Assembly (NCBI GenBank): GCA_937894805.1 | Contig: CALAYR010000164.1 | Coordinates: 1 to 15,185, forward strand | DNA: 15,185 nucleotides | Source of the DNA: an uncultured Acidimicrobiaceae bacterium | GTDB taxonomy: Bacteria > Actinomycetota > Acidimicrobiia > Acidimicrobiales > RAAP-2 | Direction of reading: 5' to 3' | Shown here: positions 13,641-15,185 of the stretch, in pieces | Position numbering within the stretch: the stretch's first letter is position 1 | Layout of the letters: each line of letters starts with the position of its first letter | The notes under the pieces: generated by a model | Database searches by the model: none | Told to the model about the DNA's origin: nothing | What the model saw: only the letters and a program-made list of their open reading frames with translations | Made by a program: the position numbers and the translations under genes

Positions 13641-14401
13641 CAACGCCAATGATTGAGGCTTCGGGCGTCACCAAGTCCTTCGGCGCCGTTCAGGTCTTAA
13701 AGGGCGTTGACCTCGTCGTGAACAAGGGCGATGTGGCCTGCTTGATTGGACCGAGTGGTTCGGGCAAGAGTACGTTCCTGCGTTGCATCAACCATCTAGA
13801 AAAGCATGATGCCGGCAATCTGCTGGTCGATGGCGAATTTGTCGGCTACGAACGGCGCGGCAACACGCTTCGCGAATTGAGCGACAAGCAGATCTGCGCT
13901 GAACGGTCACAAATCGGGATGGTCTTCCAACGCTTCAATCTCTTTGGTCACCTCACGGCCCTTGAGAACGTCACGCTGGGCCCCATTCATGTGCGAGTCG
14001 AGAGTCCGGCCGCCGCTCGTGATCGCGCGATGACGTTGCTCGCCTCGGTGGGGCTCACCGAGAAAGCCAGTAACTACCCTTCGCAATTGTCAGGTGGTCA
14101 GCAGCAGCGCGTGGCAATTGCCCGTGCCTTAGCGATGGAGCCTAAGTTGATGCTCTTTGACGAACCGACTTCGGCCCTCGACCCAGAACTCGTTGGTGAA
14201 GTGCTTGAAGCGATGAAGCAGCTCGCTAACGACGGCATGACCATGGTGGTGGTGACCCACGAAATGGGGTTTGCCCGGGAAGTGGCCAATCAACTGTTCT
14301 TTATGGATGACGGCATCGTCCAAGAGTCGGGCGACCCCCGGGAAGTGCTGGCTAATCCTCGAACTGAGAGACTGGCGAGCTTTTTGTCCAAGGTGCTCTA
14401 G
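13637..14401 (+). CDS. Polar amino-acid ABC transporter ATP-binding protein (GlnQ type)
   Basis: The 254-residue protein is the ATPase that drives the importer from the cytoplasmic side. All nucleotide-binding elements are intact: Walker A GPSGSGKST (38-46), Q-loop Gln98 in VFQRFNLF, signature LSGGQQQRVAIARAL (151-165), Walker B LMLFDEP (171-177) with Glu176, D-loop SALD (179-182), and switch His208 in VVTHEMGFA. Length and the NLFGHLTALENV motif are typical of the polar amino-acid (GlnQ/HisP) subfamily. The frame is open back to 13559, but ATG 13637 is chosen because AGGAG (13625-13629) precedes it and it makes the usual ATGA overlap with the permease stop. Its TAG shares one base with the GTG of the CoA-transferase gene. 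Confidence 0.95.
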   Translation: MTTPMIEASGVTKSFGAVQVLKGVDLVVNKGDVACLIGPSGSGKSTFLRCINHLEKHDAGNLLVDGEFVGYERRGNTLRELSDKQICAERSQIGMVFQRFNLFGHLTALENVTLGPIHVRVESPAAARDRAMTLLASVGLTEKASNYPSQLSGGQQQRVAIARALAMEPKLMLFDEPTSALDPELVGEVLEAMKQLANDGMTMVVVTHEMGFAREVANQLFFMDDGIVQESGDPREVLANPRTERLASFLSKVL

Positions 14402-15185
14402 TGCGCTGGGATATTGCCGAATCCAATAGTGGAACGGGTCTGCCCCTTGAAGGACTGCGAGTCCTTGATCTCTCCCGTGTGCTTGCCGGTCCACTCTGCG
14501 CGATGGTCGTTGGCGATCTCGGCGCTGACGTCATCAAGGTCGAGTCCCCAGCTGGGGATCCGGTTCGCGAACTTGCCCCACCACGGCTCAACGGACTGGC
14601 GACCTACTACCTCAGCGTCAACCGTCACCGTCGCAATGTGACGCTCGATCTTTCTGACCCTCACGATGTGGCGAAGTTGGAGGCACTGGTGGCCCAAGCC
14701 GACGCGGTGATTGAGAACTACTTGCCATACCAGCGTGACCGATTTGGCCTCGAGCGCATTCGACTCGCACACCCTGACGTGATCTGGGTCTCTGTGACGC
14801 CCGCCTCCGGCTCAGGTCCACTCGCCAATGAGCCCACGTTTGATCTGTTGGCGCAGGCCCGGTCGGGATTGATGTCGGTGACTGGAGAGTCCGGTGGCGA
14901 CCCCACCAAGGTCGGTGCGCCACTCGCCGATGTCGTAACGGGTCTCTACGCCGCCGTGGGTCTGCTCGCGGCCCTCGTTGGCAAACTCCAGGGCCGCCAC
15001 GGTCGCCACATCGAGGCACCGCTCCTGGAGTCCACGATGACGGCGCTGGTGAATCAGATGCAGGGCTACCTGGTTACCGAGGAGGTTCCGGGGCGCTTGG
15101 GCAATCATCACCCGAGTATCGCCCCCTACGGTCCCGTCCAGGCCAGTGACGGCCTTCTCCTGCTCGCCGTCGGCACGGACGCCCA
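14401..15185 (+). CDS. Family III CoA-transferase (CaiB/BaiF type), 3' end missing
   Basis: The first 261 residues of a family III CoA-transferase are present. These enzymes move CoA between carboxylic acids through an aspartyl-CoA thioester. LEGLRVLDLSRVLAGPLCAM (16-35) and LGADVIKVESPAGD (40-53) form the conserved CoA-binding start. NRHRRNVTLDL (74-84), VIENYLP (103-109) and FDLLAQARSGLMSVTG (147-162) follow; Asp148 sits where the catalytic aspartate of formyl-CoA transferase falls by my alignment from memory. GAPLADVVTGLYAA (172-185) is also typical. The start is GTG at 14401, sharing one base with the ATPase stop (TAGTG), with AAGGTG upstream. The reading frame is open to the window edge with no stop. 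The operon position suggests it acts on the imported compound or a product of it. Donor and acceptor acids are unknown, and a racemase-type activity (MCR relatives) is possible. Confidence 0.92.
   Translation, partial: MRWDIAESNSGTGLPLEGLRVLDLSRVLAGPLCAMVVGDLGADVIKVESPAGDPVRELAPPRLNGLATYYLSVNRHRRNVTLDLSDPHDVAKLEALVAQADAVIENYLPYQRDRFGLERIRLAHPDVIWVSVTPASGSGPLANEPTFDLLAQARSGLMSVTGESGGDPTKVGAPLADVVTGLYAAVGLLAALVGKLQGRHGRHIEAPLLESTMTALVNQMQGYLVTEEVPGRLGNHHPSIAPYGPVQASDGLLLLAVGTDA

Noticed and set aside
1..15185. CRISPR arrays, insertion sequences, toxin-antitoxin or phage-defence genes
   Set aside because: No regularly spaced repeats, terminal inverted repeats, transposase motifs or known defence domains were found. 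Every open stretch is explained by metabolic, transport or regulatory genes.

Overview
The window reads as ordinary chromosome from a GC-rich (about 60 percent by eye) bacterium, most likely an actinobacterium (Actinomycetota). The pointers are the dense gene packing with 1-15 bp overlaps, several probable leaderless starts (a TANNNT hexamer 6-7 nt before the start codon), a WS/DGAT-type acyltransferase, FadD-like and CaiB-like acyl-CoA enzymes, and an actinobacterial style of amino-acid ABC importer. An Acidimicrobiia-like origin is possible, but no phylogenetic marker here settles it. I see no integrase, transposase, CRISPR array, phage gene or composition break, and no gene-free stretch longer than about 70 bp.

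Layout. 1-110: tail of an unidentified gene. 159-1004 (+): aldo/keto reductase, convergent with the minus-strand pair oligoribonuclease (orn, 2790-3335) then acyl-CoA synthetase (1008-2765). 3336-3394: short divergent promoter region between orn and dut. 3395-5268 (+): dut overlapping a WS/DGAT acyltransferase by 4 bp. 5300-5375: tRNA-Gly(GCC), followed at once by a strong intrinsic terminator. 5410-7023 (-): GH36 alpha-galactosidase, divergent from an esterase and a sulfatase/phosphonate-monoester-hydrolase-type enzyme that overlap by 4 bp (7083-9460, +). 9446-10039 (-): TetR regulator, divergent from a DHA2-type MFS exporter (10099-11631, +), with a 37-bp inverted repeat between them. 11702-14401 (+): polar amino-acid ABC importer (binding protein, permease, ATPase), followed by a coupled family III CoA-transferase that runs off the window.

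How the genes work together. Three units are coherent. The TetR/MFS pair looks like a self-controlled drug or metabolite efflux module with a visible operator candidate. The binding protein, permease and ATPase form a complete importer, and the overlapping CoA-transferase suggests that something imported or made from it is processed as a CoA thioester. The alpha-galactosidase, esterase and sulfatase/PMH trio all lack signal peptides and probably act in the cytoplasm on an imported or internal galactosylated, esterified or phospho/sulfo-ester substrate; a galactolipid is one possibility, as inference only.

I did not find a clear previously undescribed system. The points most worth a second look are the TetR operator, the two hairpins that flank the unusual (no Shine-Dalgarno) start of the permease, the binding protein that carries LTGA where a lipobox LTGC would be expected, the paired leaderless promoters of orn and dut, and the hydrolase trio.
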